Assembly: GCA_965230985.1 (NCBI GenBank)
Contig: OZ246399.1
Coordinates: 186,001 to 250,000 of the forward strand
Source of the DNA: UBA2211 sp035404185
Lineage (GTDB): Bacteria > Patescibacteriota > Minisyncoccia > Minisyncoccales > Minisyncoccaceae
Reading direction: 5' to 3'
Length of the DNA: 64,000 nt
Part shown: one piece after another, positions 8,080 to 15,794 of the stretch
How the letters are laid out: every line of letters starts with the position of its first letter
Position numbering within the stretch: the stretch's first letter is position 1
The notes under the pieces: model-generated
Database searches by the model: none
What the model was told of the DNA's origin: nothing
The model's input: the letters and a program-made list of their open reading frames with translations, nothing else
Translations under genes and position numbers: made by a program

Positions 8080-8088
8080 CATCAAAGT

Positions 8089-8745
8089 ATGATAAACATT
8101 AATTACATTTTAATTTCTTTAATTGCTTATCTTTTAGGTTCTATTCCTTTTGCTTTAATTTATGTTAAATTGTTCCTCAATAAAGATATGAGGACTTTTG
8201 GCTCTAAAAATACTGGAGCCTTGAACACCTTAAGAATTGTTTCTCATGAAAAGGGGAAATTGATTGGATTAATTTCTTTCCTGATTGTATTTTTATTAGA
8301 TGCTAGCAAATCAGTCTTAGCTGTTATATTAGCAATGCACTTCCTTCCTGAAAATCTAACTCTAGCAATAACATTAGGAACATTCTTCTCTATTTTAGGA
8401 CATAACTATCCAATAATTCTTAATTTTAAAGGAGGTAGAGGAGCAGCATCATTACTAGGAGTATTATTATTCCTAAATTGGAAGATATTCATTGGTTGGT
8501 TAATCACTGTTCTTTGCTTTATGATGCTTTTTGAAATTTTCTTAGGAGGAAAAATTGATAATAAATTTATTAAAAAATCTATTTCTGATCAAATAGTCGG
8601 GAGATTGATAGGAGAGATATATGCAGTCTGGTGGATTTCTATAGCTGCGCCAACATTACTCTATCCAGTGTTGTTCGGAACAATTCTTATTATTATTTCT
8701 CATAAGGATAGGGTCATAGAACAAATTAAAAAGAAAAATGTTTAA
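8089..8745 (+). CDS. PlsY-family acyltransferase (copy 2)
   Basis: 218-aa polytopic membrane protein. The N-terminal GSIPFALIYVKL, the GSKNTGALNTLR variant of motif 1 and GHNYPIILNFKGGRGAA for motif 2 place it in the PlsY family. The third motif is weak (SHKDRVIEQIKK instead of HRENIKRL). It follows the second FakB gene and overlaps copy 3 by 8 bp, so the two are translationally coupled. It probably uses acyl-phosphate, but whether the acceptor is glycerol-3-phosphate or another polyol phosphate cannot be read from sequence. Confidence 0.85.
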   Translation: MININYILISLIAYLLGSIPFALIYVKLFLNKDMRTFGSKNTGALNTLRIVSHEKGKLIGLISFLIVFLLDASKSVLAVILAMHFLPENLTLAITLGTFFSILGHNYPIILNFKGGRGAASLLGVLLFLNWKIFIGWLITVLCFMMLFEIFLGGKIDNKFIKKSISDQIVGRLIGEIYAVWWISIAAPTLLYPVLFGTILIIISHKDRVIEQIKKKNV

Positions 8746-9388
8746 AGAAATTATAATTTTAATTGTTGCTTATGTATTGGGTTCTATTCCTTTTGGGTAC
8801 CTAATTACTAAATTTACAACTAAAAAAAATCTATTAGAAATAGGATGGAAAAAGAATTCTGGCTCTAATGTTTTTAAAAATGTTGGCTTATGGCAAGGAA
8901 TTTTTACTTTTGTTTTTGATGTTTTAAAAGGATTTCTAGCTGTTTATCTTGCCCAATATTTTGGTCTTTCCTTATTATTCCAAGTTTTCTGCGGAGTATT
9001 AGCAGTTATCGGTCATAACTGGTCTTGCTTTCTTGGTTTTAAAGGCGGAAGAGGATTAGCAGCTTTAATTGGAGCTCTCTTCGCTATTTCTCCTTTAGTT
9101 TTAATTATTGCCTTGATTCCTTGCATAATCTTTACTATAATCTGGACAGCCTCGGTGGGAACCCTTTTATCCTTCTTAACCGCCATTATCTTCTGTGTCA
9201 CCTTTAGGGAGTATGAAATGGCTGGATTGTTAATGTTTATTTCTCTAATTCCAGTCTTAATTAAAAGATTAAGTCCAATAAAAGAACTACAAAATAATCC
9301 AAATTACAAAGAATTGCTAGAAAATCGACTAATCTTTGATCAAGACACAGTTCCTCCAATTAGGCTAAAAATTAAAAAGAAAAACTAA
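8738..9388 (+). CDS. PlsY-family acyltransferase (copy 3)
   Basis: 216-aa membrane protein with GSIPFGYLITKF at the N-terminus, KKNSGSNVFKNVG in place of the canonical GSGNxGATN motif, and GHNWSCFLGFKGGRGLAA for motif 2. The C-terminal HRENI motif is missing and replaced by a soluble tail. It is the most divergent of the three copies. Its start overlaps copy 2, and its stop codon touches the first base of tRNA-Arg. Together with copy 2 it may act as a pair or on a different acceptor; that is inference. Confidence 0.82.
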   Translation: MFKEIIILIVAYVLGSIPFGYLITKFTTKKNLLEIGWKKNSGSNVFKNVGLWQGIFTFVFDVLKGFLAVYLAQYFGLSLLFQVFCGVLAVIGHNWSCFLGFKGGRGLAALIGALFAISPLVLIIALIPCIIFTIIWTASVGTLLSFLTAIIFCVTFREYEMAGLLMFISLIPVLIKRLSPIKELQNNPNYKELLENRLIFDQDTVPPIRLKIKKKN

Positions 9389-9460
9389 GCCCCCGTAGCT
9401 CAACGGATAGAGTGCTGGTCTTCGGAACCAGTGGTGCGAGTTCGAATCTTGCCGGGGGCA
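9389..9460 (+). tRNA. tRNA-Arg (anticodon UCG)
   Basis: Acceptor stem gcccccg/cgggggc. D-arm gctc-aacggatag-agt. Anticodon stem ctggt/accag with loop cttcgga gives anticodon TCG. T-arm with gagttcgaatcttgc. Discriminator A, no encoded CCA. It begins on the base after the upstream stop codon and is probably cut out of the lipid operon transcript. Confidence 0.92.
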
Positions 9461-9518
9461 CAGACCGCCTTGATTTTTTTTAAAAAACAGGATATACTCC
9501 AGACACATAACAAAGCCG

Positions 9519-9923
9519 ATGAACATGTTTAAAACAAAGCTAAAAAGACCATTCTTTGCTTCAATATTGTTTTTTTTGTTTTTGAATTTTACACCAGTTT
9601 CAGCAGCATTAGTTAGTTGTGGAAATGACGGACAAGCTGCTTGCACTTTTGGCGATCTTATGGCAATGATAAATACTGTTATTAGTTTCGTTATCTTTGA
9701 TATTGTTCCTCCTATTGCCGTAATTACAATCGTTATTGCGGCAATCAACCTAATGACTTCTTCAGGAGATCCAGCAAAGCTTGAACAAGCTAAAAAAACT
9801 TTAATCTGGATAGTTCTTGGATTGATAGTTGTTTATGGTGCTTGGGCAATCGTTACGGGCTTTATAACTGCATTGGGTGCAAAAGCAGGGAGTGATGTAT
9901 TTCAATTTTTTGATAAAAAGTAG
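9519..9923 (+). CDS. VirB2/TrbC-like T4SS pilin
   Basis: 134 aa. The N-terminal signal sequence (KRPFFASILFFLFLNFTPVSAA) is followed by a short Cys-containing segment and two TM helices separated by the loop SSGDPAKLEQAKKT. That loop is the hallmark of the T4SS-pilin family seen in this kind of genome and recurs in the three minus-strand proteins between 17.9 and 23.0 kb. This copy has no ectodomain, so it is the best candidate for a major pilin subunit. It lies alone between two tRNA genes. An alternative in-frame ATG lies at 9525. Confidence 0.85.
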   Translation: MNMFKTKLKRPFFASILFFLFLNFTPVSAALVSCGNDGQAACTFGDLMAMINTVISFVIFDIVPPIAVITIVIAAINLMTSSGDPAKLEQAKKTLIWIVLGLIVVYGAWAIVTGFITALGAKAGSDVFQFFDKK

Positions 9924-9926
9924 TTT

Positions 9927-9999
9927 GCCCCGTTAGCTCAGTTGGTAGAGCAGGAAGCTCTTAACTTCAAGGTCAGGGGTTCGAGCCCTCTACGGGGCA
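9927..9999 (+). tRNA. tRNA-Lys (anticodon CUU)
   Basis: Acceptor stem gccccgt/acggggc. D-arm gctcagttggtagagc. Anticodon arm ggaag-ctcttaa-cttca (the outermost pair is a mismatch), giving anticodon CTT. T-arm aggggttcgagccctc. Discriminator A, no encoded CCA. It starts three bases after the pilin stop codon. Confidence 0.9.
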
Positions 10000-10027
10000 C
10001 AGAAAAATATATAGTAAAGATAAAAAT

Positions 10028-10294
10028 ATGTTAACAACAGAAGAAAAAACAAAAATCGTTAGTGACAATAAGATAAATGAAACCGACACTGGCTCTGCTG
10101 AAGTTCAGGTTGCTTTAATTTCAGAAGAAATTCAAAGACTTCTTGAACATTTGAAAAAGCACAAAAAAGATGTCAGTTCAAAAAGAGGCTTATTAAAAAT
10201 GGTTGCCAAGAGAAGAAAGCTTTTGAAATTCCTCGAAAGAACAAGTGAAGATTCATACAGGGAATTAACCAAAAAGATTGGATTAAAAGCCTAG
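10028..10294 (+). CDS. rpsO: 30S ribosomal protein S15
   Basis: 88 aa, the normal S15 length. Clear family sequence: NETDTGSAEVQVALISEEI, LLEHLKKHKKDVSSKRGLL and VAKRRKLLKFL. It binds the central domain of 16S rRNA. It lies directly upstream of pnp, the rpsO-pnp pairing known across bacteria. Confidence 0.98.
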   Translation: MLTTEEKTKIVSDNKINETDTGSAEVQVALISEEIQRLLEHLKKHKKDVSSKRGLLKMVAKRRKLLKFLERTSEDSYRELTKKIGLKA

Positions 10295-10304
10295 GTGTTA
10301 AAAT

Positions 10305-12419
10305 ATGAAGAATGAATCTTTTAAACTTAAAATTGACGATAAATTTTTAGAGGTAGAATTTAAAAATCTAGCAGAGAGAACAAATAGTTCTGTTTTTATA
10401 AAATTTGGAGAAACCTGTCTTATGGCCACTGCCGTAATGAGCAAAAAAGAAATCGAGGGAATCGATTTTTTTCCTTTAACTGTAGCTTATGAAGAAAGAT
10501 TCTACGCAATAGGAAAAATATTTGGTTCAAGGTTTATGAAAAGAGAGGGAAGACCAAGTGAACAATCCATCTTAACTTCAAGATTAATTGATAGGGCAGT
10601 AAGACCATTATTTCCAGCAGACTTCAAAAGAGAAGTACAAATTATTATTACTTGTCTTTCTTGGGATAAAGAAAGCGATTTGGCCAGCTTAGGACTAATC
10701 GCTGCTTCAATAGTACTTTCGGCTTCAGATATTCCTTGGGATGGACCAGTTGCTCCCGTAAGAATAGGGATGAGAGATGGTAAAATGGTTGCTTTCCCAA
10801 CCTTTGCCGAAAGAGAATCTGGCAATATGGATTTATTATTATCAGGTTTAAAATCAGAATCAAAAAAAGAAATTTTGATTAATATGATTGAAGCTGGAAT
10901 GAAAGAAGTTCCCGAGGAAGATATTCTGAAAGCTGTTGAATTAGCTAAAAAATATCATGAAGACATTCTTAATTTTGAAGAAGAAATTGCTAAAAAAATA
11001 GGAAAAGAAAAAATAAAACTAGAAGAGAAGGGAAGAGACGAAGAGATAGAAAAAGAAGTTAAAGAACTTTTAGGAAATAGAATTGAAAACATCTTAAAAA
11101 AAGATTCAATTGACGATCTTCATATTATTAGAGAAGAATTGGGAGAATTGTTGAAAAAACATGAAGACGCGGAAAAAACTCGTTGTGGATTTTCTTTCTT
11201 CGAAAAAGAAACCGAAAGACTTGTTCACGAAAAAATAATTGAAAAAGGAATTCGTTTTGACGGAAGAAATTCTGACCAAATCAGAGAATTAAGCTGCGAC
11301 GTTAATGTCATTCCTAGAGTTCATGGAACTGGATTATTCTGCCGTGGAGAAACAAAAGTTCTATCATTCTTAACCTTGGGTGGTCCTGGCGATCAAAAGA
11401 TATTTGAAGAGATGGAATTAAACGGCAAAAAAAGATTTATGCATCACTATAACTTCCCACCATCATGCGTTGGAGAGACTGGACCATTAAGGGGACCAGG
11501 AAGAAGAGAAATTGGACACGGAATGCTTGGAGAAAAAGCTTTGCGTTCAATGATTCCTGATGCTGAAAATTTCCCTTATACAATCAGAGTTGTTTCTGAG
11601 GTTTTGTGTTCTAACGGTTCTTCATCAATGGCTTCAACTTGCGCTGCTTGTTTAGCTTTAATGGATGGCGGAGTTCCAATTAAAAATCCTGTTTCAGGAA
11701 TTGCAATGGGATTAATGATGGAAATGAACGATCAAAAAAGCACTGAAGACAAGAATTATCTTGTTTTAACTGATGTTCAAGGAGAAGAAGATCATTATGG
11801 AGACATGGACTTTAAGGCTACAGGAACTAAAAACGGAATCACTGCTTTACAAATGGATATTAAAGTTAGGGGAATAACCGTGAAAATAATGAAAAATGCC
11901 TTGGAACAATCTAAAAAGGCCAGAATGCAAATTTTAGCCAAAATGTTGGAAACGATTCCTGAACCAAGAAAGGAACTATCTCCTAATGCTCCAAGAATAT
12001 ATACTATTAAAATTAGACCAGACCAAATTGGAGAGGTTATTGGAACTGGAGGAAAAATCATTAATGAAATTATTGATGAATGTGGAGTTTTAATTGATAT
12101 TGAAGAAACCGGTGAAGTTTTCGTCACAGCAGAAAATGAAGCTTCAGCACAAAAAGCTATTGAATGGATTAAAAATTTAACTAAAGAAGTTATAGTGGGG
12201 GATATATATCAAGGAAAAATAAAAAGAATTCTTGAATTCGGCGCCTTCGCTGAAATTCTTCCTGGACAAGAAGGCATGATTCATATTTCTCAACTAGCCA
12301 AAGAAAGAGTAAATAAGGTAACTGATATCGTTAAGATTGGAGACATCGTTCCTGTAAAAGTTATCTCTATTGACGAACAGGGTAGAATTAATCTATCATT
12401 AAAAGAGGCGAGGAAATAA
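10305..12419 (+). CDS. pnp: Polyribonucleotide nucleotidyltransferase (PNPase)
   Basis: 704 aa, full length. Two RNase PH domains (residues ~10-210 and ~320-550) flank an all-helical linker. The second has the phosphate-binding and catalytic stretch GPGRREIGHGMLGEKAL, SNGSSSMAST and EDHYGDMDFK. A KH domain (KIRPDQIGEVIGTGGKIIN) and an S1 domain (GAFAEILPGQEGMIHISQLA) follow. It degrades RNA 3' to 5' with phosphate. It starts 10 bp after rpsO, so the two are probably one operon. Confidence 0.98.
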   Translation: MKNESFKLKIDDKFLEVEFKNLAERTNSSVFIKFGETCLMATAVMSKKEIEGIDFFPLTVAYEERFYAIGKIFGSRFMKREGRPSEQSILTSRLIDRAVRPLFPADFKREVQIIITCLSWDKESDLASLGLIAASIVLSASDIPWDGPVAPVRIGMRDGKMVAFPTFAERESGNMDLLLSGLKSESKKEILINMIEAGMKEVPEEDILKAVELAKKYHEDILNFEEEIAKKIGKEKIKLEEKGRDEEIEKEVKELLGNRIENILKKDSIDDLHIIREELGELLKKHEDAEKTRCGFSFFEKETERLVHEKIIEKGIRFDGRNSDQIRELSCDVNVIPRVHGTGLFCRGETKVLSFLTLGGPGDQKIFEEMELNGKKRFMHHYNFPPSCVGETGPLRGPGRREIGHGMLGEKALRSMIPDAENFPYTIRVVSEVLCSNGSSSMASTCAACLALMDGGVPIKNPVSGIAMGLMMEMNDQKSTEDKNYLVLTDVQGEEDHYGDMDFKATGTKNGITALQMDIKVRGITVKIMKNALEQSKKARMQILAKMLETIPEPRKELSPNAPRIYTIKIRPDQIGEVIGTGGKIINEIIDECGVLIDIEETGEVFVTAENEASAQKAIEWIKNLTKEVIVGDIYQGKIKRILEFGAFAEILPGQEGMIHISQLAKERVNKVTDIVKIGDIVPVKVISIDEQGRINLSLKEARK

Positions 12420-12467
12420 TTTTATAAAAGTTAGTTCGCCTTTTAATTTTAAATCAGTAAATCCTAC

Positions 12468-13940
12468 ATGCAGGCAATTTTTTTAGACAAAGAAAAAATT
12501 AGGACAATGCTAAAGGACATTAAAGAAGCTGAGGGAATACCTGTTTATCCTAAAGGTAATGAAATTGAAGAAATAAACCAAAGCTTTATTGCAGAAAAAG
12601 AAGAAGCAATTCCTTCAGAGCCTAATTTACTAGAACCAGAAAACGCAGAAACAACGCCCGAAAAAGGTCCTCTTTCTGTAGAGGAAGAAACTAAAAAAGC
12701 AGAAGATCTTGCTTACGAATTAGCCCTTTCAACAAATAAAAGTGAGGATAATATAAAACAAAAAGTTTTACAAGAAGAAATTTATCCCGAAGAAAATACA
12801 GAAAAACCCGAAGAGGTACCTGTTACCTTTATGAATCCTCCTGAACCTGAACCACAAATTCCTGAGCCCGAACCTGTTTCAGAGCCAGAACCCGAAATAG
12901 AAAAACCACAAGAAGAAATTCCTGTAACTTTGCCAGTTGAAGAACCAACTCCTGACATCAAAGAGCTTGAATTAAATATGTCAGAAAAAATTCCTAGCGC
13001 AAGAGAACTGGGACTAGAAGAAGCTGAAAGAATACCAAGTGCCGAAGAACTAGGACTAGAAGAAGCAAAAGAAAAAAAAGAAGAGATAAACATTATTAAT
13101 GAAGACGAAGAAAGACTAGCTAAAATATCTGAAGAAACCCTTATACTTGAAGAAGCTTTAAAGGATGTTAATAAAGAAAAAGCTCCATTTGAAGAAAGAA
13201 AAAAAGAGATTGAAGATGAAATAGGCAACATCAAAAAGAAATTAGAATTAGTTCTTGAAAAGAAAACCAGGATAGATGAAATAAAGAAAGATTTAGAAGA
13301 AAAAGAAGCTATTGCTAATACACCTGAAGAAAAAAGAGTCATTGAAAAAGAAAGGTGGAAGGTAGAAGACGAAAGAAATAATATTGAACAAGAAAAATAC
13401 AATAAAGAAGACGAGATAAAATCATTAAAGTTGCAGATAAGAGAGTGTGATTTGAATGCTGAGAAAGTAATGGCTAAAGAAAAAGACACCCTTCTACAGT
13501 TAGAAGTCTTAAAAAGAGATAAAAATAGAATTATTCTTGGACAAACAAAGAAAGATTTAGAAGAAAGACTAGAACCGTTAAACAAATCTGTTGAAGATAT
13601 AAAGAAAGAAATGTTTGAAAATACTAAACAAAGAGATAAATCAGACAAGGGATTGTCAGATATTGGATTAAAAGAAAAAGCAATTGAAGATGAAATTAAA
13701 ATCCTAGAAAGAAGACAAAATGAAACAACTGATGAAATAATATTGAGAGATATTGAAATGAGAAGAAAAACTGCTGAAGAGAAAAGAAGAAGTCTTGAAA
13801 AAGATCGTTGGGAAATAGAAGATAAGGTAAGAGACTTTGAAGAAAATAGAAAAATCATCAAAGAAAAATATCAGGAAATTTCTTCCCAGATTAAACAAAT
13901 CAAGGACGAACTACTAAGTATTGAAGAAAAGATAAAATAA
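12468..13940 (+). CDS. Coiled-coil protein with acidic/proline-rich N-terminal region, function unknown
   Basis: 490 aa. Residues ~30-170 are acidic and Pro-rich (repeated PEPE-type runs) and probably disordered. Around residues 173-203 a short unit is repeated in tandem (IPSARELGLEEAE then IPSAEELGLEEAK). From about 205 to the end the sequence is almost pure heptad-like Glu/Lys/Ile/Leu coiled coil (for example LEKDRWEIEDKVRDFEENR). No TM segment or enzyme motif is seen. It follows pnp by 48 bp and precedes a membrane microprotein and a DksA-like gene. It could be a scaffold or cell-shape protein; I do not recognise a family. Confidence 0.6.
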   Translation: MQAIFLDKEKIRTMLKDIKEAEGIPVYPKGNEIEEINQSFIAEKEEAIPSEPNLLEPENAETTPEKGPLSVEEETKKAEDLAYELALSTNKSEDNIKQKVLQEEIYPEENTEKPEEVPVTFMNPPEPEPQIPEPEPVSEPEPEIEKPQEEIPVTLPVEEPTPDIKELELNMSEKIPSARELGLEEAERIPSAEELGLEEAKEKKEEINIINEDEERLAKISEETLILEEALKDVNKEKAPFEERKKEIEDEIGNIKKKLELVLEKKTRIDEIKKDLEEKEAIANTPEEKRVIEKERWKVEDERNNIEQEKYNKEDEIKSLKLQIRECDLNAEKVMAKEKDTLLQLEVLKRDKNRIILGQTKKDLEERLEPLNKSVEDIKKEMFENTKQRDKSDKGLSDIGLKEKAIEDEIKILERRQNETTDEIILRDIEMRRKTAEEKRRSLEKDRWEIEDKVRDFEENRKIIKEKYQEISSQIKQIKDELLSIEEKIK

Positions 13941-13945
13941 CAAGC

Positions 13946-14053
13946 ATGGCCAAAAAACAAACCAGGAATTCTAAGCTATTAGTACGAGCGATAATAGTAA
14001 TAATATTTCTCTTGATAGTTTTAGCCATTATTAAAATATTAAATATAATATGA
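13946..14053 (+). CDS. 35-aa single-span membrane microprotein
   Basis: A short frame beginning MAKKQTRNSKLL, followed by about 22 strongly hydrophobic residues (VRAIIVIIFLLIVLAIIKIL) and ending at a TGA that overlaps the ATG of the next gene (ATGA). The basic N-terminus and single helix predict a cytoplasm-in membrane peptide. It begins 5 bp after the coiled-coil gene stop, so the three genes look translationally linked. The function is unknown; it could anchor the coiled-coil protein. Short hydrophobic frames can arise by chance in AT-rich DNA, but the exact coupling on both sides supports it. Confidence 0.5.
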   Translation: MAKKQTRNSKLLVRAIIVIIFLLIVLAIIKILNII

Positions 14054-14442
14054 CACCAGAATTTATAGCTCAAAGAAAGAACGACCTAGAAGGAAAGAAG
14101 AAAGATTTAGAGGAACAATTAAGAACTTTTGCCAGTAAAACAAGTAAGGATAACTGGCAAACAGCTTATCCTCAATTAACCGACACTCCTGAAGATAAGG
14201 TTGATGAAGTAGAGGAATATGAAAATCTTTTACCAGTTGAACACTCTCTAGAAGAAAGCTTAAAAGATGTTAATGCAGCTCTAGAAAGAATAGAACAGGG
14301 GACATACGGCAAATGTGAGAACTGTGGATGCCCAGATTGTGAATGCGAAATACCAGAAGAGCGATTAATTGCTTTACCTGAAGCTAAAACCTGTAATACT
14401 TGCAAATGTAAATGTAATGAATGTAAAAAAGAAGGGGAATAG
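14050..14442 (+). CDS. DksA/TraR-type C4 zinc-finger protein with extra cysteines
   Basis: 130 aa. The first ~90 residues form the coiled coil typical of DksA-like proteins (LEESLKDVNAALERIEQGTYGKCENCG), followed by the zinc finger with IPEERLIALPEAKTCNTCK. Unusually, a CPDCECE insert splits the finger after CENCG, and the tail adds CKCNEC, giving about ten Cys in 50 residues instead of four. DksA family proteins bind RNA polymerase through the secondary channel; the DxxDxA tip of real DksA is not obvious here. It ends in an intrinsic terminator. Confidence 0.78.
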   Translation: MTPEFIAQRKNDLEGKKKDLEEQLRTFASKTSKDNWQTAYPQLTDTPEDKVDEVEEYENLLPVEHSLEESLKDVNAALERIEQGTYGKCENCGCPDCECEIPEERLIALPEAKTCNTCKCKCNECKKEGE

Positions 14443-14455
14443 CCCTTCTTTTCTT
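14429..14455 (+). terminator. Intrinsic terminator after the DksA-like gene
   Basis: Stem aagaaggg/cccttctt (8 bp) with a 6-nt loop, followed by ttctt. It overlaps the last codons of the gene. Confidence 0.75.
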
Positions 14456-14460
14456 ATATC

Positions 14461-14482
14461 AAAAAACCGAATTATTATTCGG
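14461..14482 (-). terminator. Intrinsic terminator for the LysM/M23 gene
   Basis: Stem ccgaat/attcgg with loop tatt. On the minus strand it is followed by a run of six T (14461-14466). It lies 10 bp beyond the stop codon of the minus-strand gene. Confidence 0.75.
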
Positions 14483-14492
14483 ATTAATTAAT

Positions 14493-15506
14493 TTAGTAAG
14501 AAATTTTACTACCTCTTCCGTATACAGCTAATAGTGGGTTAGACGATCCTCTAGTTTCAAAATGCAAATGAGATCCTGTTCCGCCAATGCCCCTAACGAC
14601 ATTACCAGTATTTCCCATATATCCAATAACTTGACCTTGAGAAACAGTAACTCCTGACTCTATTCCTCTAGCAAAGAAACTTAAATGAGCATATAAAGTC
14701 ACAACTCCATTAGGATGAAGAATTGTAATATAGTTTCCATAAGGCCATTTATTCTTAGCGATTTGTATTTGTCCTCCAGCAGCAGCTACAATTGGGGTTC
14801 CAATAGCATTAGAAATATCAATAGCTGTATATGATGCTTTTCCATTTGAACTATATGAATAGTGAGCTCCTTGTGTAACCGTTCCAATGGTCGGAACGAT
14901 AAAATATGAATTAGGTAAAACAACCTGGGCATAGTTCTGAGTTGTCGTATTTGTTGTCGGAGTAGTTTGTTTTGGCATTTTTCCATTAGGAATAATTAAA
15001 ACATCTCCAATATATACATCTCCAGAAGAAGATAAATCATTGTAGCTAATGATATCATCTTTTTGGACACCATATGTCTTAGCAATTCTATCTATCGTTT
15101 CTCCTTTCTCTACCATATGAATAATACCGTTGACTGGTAAAATTAAAAGCTCTTGGCCAGGTTGGATTTTGGTACTATCCAATTCGTTAGCCAAGAGAAT
15201 GGTTTCTGTTGAAATACTATATTCTTCAGCAATAGAAGAAAGAGTTTCTCCTTTTTCTACTACATGTTTAATAATATCTTTGCTAGTCGTCTCTTCATCA
15301 AACAAAGACCCTAAAGTCTCTGATGAAACAAACAGGGGAGAGGGCAAGGCAGATAGAATTTTCCCTTGTTCAAAAATTAAGTTATTAGTAATAGGTTGAA
15401 AGGCTGATTCAAGGGTTAAAAAGTTATTCTGAAGCTTAGAAATGCTCGTCTTAGAGGTATTTGCATCCTGGTTAAGGAATATATTGCCCCATACGCAAAA
15501 AAGCAC
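14493..15506 (-). CDS. Exported LysM x2 + M23-type peptidase-like protein; start uncertain
   Basis: 337 aa from a GTG. Two LysM domains (HVVEKGETLSSIAEEYSIS and HMVEKGETIDRIAKTYGVQ) bind peptidoglycan. A C-terminal M23/lysostaphin-like domain has IDISNAIGTPIVAA, GNYITILHPNG, YAHLS and SHLHFETR. The first zinc ligand, usually His in HxxxD, reads YTAID, so activity is doubtful. The GTG lies inside a hydrophobic stretch: the frame stays open upstream to 15617 and encodes a good signal anchor (KKVIGKIGKKRLFLAFFV) with no ATG, GTG or TTG before it. The real start may be an ATT near 15560 or 15572. Confidence 0.8.
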   Translation of the reverse strand: MLFCVWGNIFLNQDANTSKTSISKLQNNFLTLESAFQPITNNLIFEQGKILSALPSPLFVSSETLGSLFDEETTSKDIIKHVVEKGETLSSIAEEYSISTETILLANELDSTKIQPGQELLILPVNGIIHMVEKGETIDRIAKTYGVQKDDIISYNDLSSSGDVYIGDVLIIPNGKMPKQTTPTTNTTTQNYAQVVLPNSYFIVPTIGTVTQGAHYSYSSNGKASYTAIDISNAIGTPIVAAAGGQIQIAKNKWPYGNYITILHPNGVVTLYAHLSFFARGIESGVTVSQGQVIGYMGNTGNVVRGIGGTGSHLHFETRGSSNPLLAVYGRGSKISY

Positions 15507-15706
15507 AAAAAAGGCTAGAAATAACCTTTTTTTACCTATTTTGCCTATAACTTTCTTAATGTTTTTTTGAATAGAAATAATCAGAGCTGCAGGGTTTCTA
15601 TTAAAAATCCTACAAAGTTAACAATTCATAATTCTACCTATATGTTATATATTTTAGACCTATCCACCCATATGTCAATGAAGTTTTCCACAAATACTCT
15701 CTCAAT

Positions 15707-15761
15707 TTGACTTGAAGATTTATCTGATAATTATTAAACTTGACTTGAAGATTTATCTGAT
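15707..15761. repeat. Two direct copies of a 22-bp unit
   Basis: Bases 15707-15728 and 15740-15761 are identical and start ttgacttgaagattta, with a period of 33 bp. Each copy begins with a -35-like TTGACT, but only the second has a well-spaced -10 box. Confidence 0.85.
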
Positions 15762-15768
15762 GTATAAT
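15740..15768 (+). promoter_or_regulatory. Promoter of the DUF4143 ATPase gene
   Basis: TTGACT, 17-bp spacer, TATAAT. The predicted transcript starts about 20 bp before the ATG. The -35 element lies inside the second copy of the 22-bp repeat, so the repeat may be an operator or a duplicated promoter. Confidence 0.65.
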
Positions 15769-15794
15769 TCAATAATAACCATATAATTACACAT

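Noticed and set aside
12782..13861. 359-aa minus-strand frame opposite the coiled-coil gene
   Set aside because: Ser/Phe/Leu-rich mirror of Glu/Lys codons; a shadow of the plus-strand coiled coil.
15650..15706. Sequences like ctatccaccc and ttttccacaa resembling DnaA boxes
   Set aside because: Only partial matches, isolated from dnaA; the dnaA-dnaN gap has better boxes.
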